NCBI RefSeq assembly: GCF_009753675.1
Contig: NZ_WQLV01000019.1
Coordinates: forward strand, 1-64,000
Length of the DNA stretch: 64,000 nucleotides
Source: Parasedimentitalea huanghaiensis
GTDB lineage: Bacteria; Pseudomonadota; Alphaproteobacteria; Rhodobacterales; Rhodobacteraceae
Reading direction: 5' to 3'
Made by a program: the position numbers and the translations under genes. Position 1 is the stretch's first letter. Each line of letters opens with the position of its first letter. Shown one piece after another: positions 62,631 to 64,000 of this stretch. Under the pieces are notes generated by a model. The model ran no database searches, was not told the origin of the DNA, and worked only from the letters and a program-made list of their open reading frames with translations.

Positions 62631-64000
62631 TTACTGGGATTCTTCTAGAGGGAAGAAGCCATAGCGTCCCAATGTGGTCGATTTTGTGAACTTAGTGATT
62701 CCCTCACCTTCGGAAAACTCCGAAGGGATTGATTTTCTATTTTCTAAGATAATGGTCTGGGTCGACGTCCAAGTCGCCAGTGATTGAAGGAATCGTAGAT
62801 TAACATCCGTCTCAGACAAATCGTCAGCATCATCTTCAGGCTTCTCGTATGCCAATAACGGTGAATCAAGAATTACAAACCCAGGATGGGGCAACCGCTT
62901 GTCTTCAGTGAATTTGAGTAGACCAAGTGTCGCTGCGGCATGCGTTATTGCTCGATGGCCTTTACCGTTACTAGAGCGGTGTTTGCCATTGATTACAAAG
63001 TCCCTCGTTTCTTTGTCGAAATGAACGATTGGTTTCTTCGCTAACCCCCATGCATCCAAGAAGCTTGCCACGCGCTTTGACAGTTCGAAGAGTGGTTTGG
63101 TAGGCAAAGGCGAACTTACATCGTCCTCGGTCGTTTCTGTTCGTGACTCTTGCTCAATTTCGCGCTGTTTCTGATGAAGTCGATCTAAGTTTTCGAACAA
63201 CTCAATGTTTCGCTCAACTTCGGACTTTTTGTCTAGAAGCTCTGAGAACCGGCTTCTCTGTACGGAGACCTGCGGACTGATGTCGCTCAAACGGCTGCTT
63301 GCTCGCTCAAGGGCCTGTTTTGTTTCTGGAAGTTGCTGCTCAACGTCTGACTGTTCCCACTGCAGCGTTTCCACAACATCTTTCAGCTCGCTCTGTAGAG
63401 AACGAACCTTCGCCTGCTCCCCCTCGGCTGCCGTTACAATCGCTTCGGTGCCTAAGCCGCAATCCTTAGTAGGGTCATGGGATTCCGGCTTGGCTCCGCA
63501 CATTGGACAATTTCCCGATGGTAGTGCATAGAATAAGGTGCCCGCTTCTCTGATGTTTTCTAACCTCGTCAGATCAATCGTGTACTGATGATCAAGAAGT
63601 GCAAACCGTGCCAACATCTCCGAGATTTCTGACAGTCGATCTTGGGCTTCAGTTAGATCAGATCGCTGTTGATTGCGTTCGATCAAGGCTTCACGATAAT
63701 TAGCCTCAGTGGAACTCAAGACTTGTCGCTCTGAATCTAACGATTCTTCTATCCGTGTAATTTGTGACTGCATCTCTCCTCTGAGATCGTCTTCATCACC
63801 AAGGCTCGAAATCTGTTCTTCGCTCTCTTCGATGAATTCAGACAAGAGCTGCAATCTAGCTCGTCTGGAAATTACTATCCGCTCTTTTTCCTCAGGTATC
63901 AGTTTACGGTCATCCACTCCGGTCAATAGAAAACGTAGACGTGATTTGTCTGCGGTAGCGCTTACATATTGTTCGCTAATGAACGGCGAAACCTCACGTT
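62631..64000 (-). CDS. SMC/Rad50-like zinc-hook ATPase (5' end outside window)
   Basis: The C-terminal 456 or more residues of a coiled-coil ATPase. The frame is open through the right edge, so the TTG at 63926 is not the true start. Two long coiled-coil arms flank a CxxC (CPMCG, about 63498-63509), a zinc-hook-like turn. After the second arm come the ABC-type signature region (SSNGKGHRAITHAAATLGLL) and a Walker B-like HPGFVILDSPLL, then TIILEN as the last switch. The N-terminal Walker A lies outside. Such ATPases occur in DNA repair and in anti-phage (ABC-three-component type) systems. Confidence 0.8.
   Translation of the reverse strand, partial: REVSPFISEQYVSATADKSRLRFLLTGVDDRKLIPEEKERIVISRRARLQLLSEFIEESEEQISSLGDEDDLRGEMQSQITRIEESLDSERQVLSSTEANYREALIERNQQRSDLTEAQDRLSEISEMLARFALLDHQYTIDLTRLENIREAGTLFYALPSGNCPMCGAKPESHDPTKDCGLGTEAIVTAAEGEQAKVRSLQSELKDVVETLQWEQSDVEQQLPETKQALERASSRLSDISPQVSVQRSRFSELLDKKSEVERNIELFENLDRLHQKQREIEQESRTETTEDDVSSPLPTKPLFELSKRVASFLDAWGLAKKPIVHFDKETRDFVINGKHRSSNGKGHRAITHAAATLGLLKFTEDKRLPHPGFVILDSPLLAYEKPEDDADDLSETDVNLRFLQSLATWTSTQTIILENRKSIPSEFSEGEGITKFTKSTTLGRYGFFPLEESQ

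Noticed and set aside
63926-63926. TTG as start of the zinc-hook ATPase gene
   Set aside because: The reading frame stays open through the right edge and an ABC-type ATPase needs an N-terminal Walker A, which is absent here; the gene is cut by the window.
1-64000. CRISPR arrays, insertion sequences or prophage
   Set aside because: No regularly spaced repeats, transposase genes or phage structural genes were found on either strand.

Overview
The window reads as chromosomal DNA of a marine alphaproteobacterium of the Roseobacter group (Rhodobacteraceae). The evidence is gene content and protein style: TRAP transporters, a monomeric NADP isocitrate dehydrogenase, an N,N-dimethylglycine/sarcosine-type GcvT flavoprotein, a psd-pssA-pmtA phosphatidylcholine pathway, a class II (B12-dependent) ribonucleotide reductase, XdhABC close to the Rhodobacter capsulatus enzyme, and alphaproteobacterial orphan families such as DUF1489. 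No genus can be assigned from sequence reading alone. I see no rRNA, tRNA, CRISPR array, insertion sequence or prophage.

Left part (1-24 kb). Three methyl-accepting chemotaxis proteins (one cut by the left edge, with a c-type haem motif) flank a TAXI-type TRAP uptake system and icd. Then come an NrtS-like nitrate carrier paired with a class III nucleotide cyclase, a LuxR-type regulator divergent from an iodotyrosine-deiodinase-like flavoenzyme, an NMT1/SsuABC-type ABC importer, an SH3 protein, and a run of metabolic enzymes (D-2-hydroxyacid dehydrogenase, ThpR, gamma-glutamyltransferase, D-lactate dehydrogenase-type flavoprotein).

Middle (24-48 kb). Two adjacent small paralogous proteins of unknown function share a C-terminal CVRRGTxLNC tail. 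They precede the GcvT flavoprotein, an HNH nuclease, psd-pssA-pmtA (PS to PE to PC), an AhpD-like protein, a DauA-like flavoprotein coupled to a DUF938 methyltransferase, a DUF3302/HlyD membrane pair, a MATE exporter, a CDP-alcohol transferase, a CBS protein and a DUF4279 protein. A seven-gene leftward cluster then combines xanthine dehydrogenase (xdhA-xdhB-xdhC) with a BmpA/NupABC-type nucleoside importer, so purine uptake and oxidation are linked.

Right part (48-64 kb). Core genes dominate: dnaE, slyX, hisS-hisZ-hisG (translationally coupled) and nrdJ with candidate NrdR boxes. Between dnaE and slyX there is a 600-base gap holding a structured repeat and a possible small RNA, an NTF2-like protein, and a lysine-rich all-helical orphan. 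After about 60.6 kb the DNA changes to sparse, AT-richer accessory sequence with a small orphan, a HEPN-like protein and the 3' part of a zinc-hook SMC/Rad50-like ATPase that runs off the right edge; this may be part of a defence-type module.

The most original observations are a two-copy intergenic element (16822-16895 and 52138-52210) with consistent base-pair changes in its stems, the tandem CVRRGT small-protein family, the helical lysine-rich orphan, and the right-edge HEPN/zinc-hook ATPase neighbourhood.
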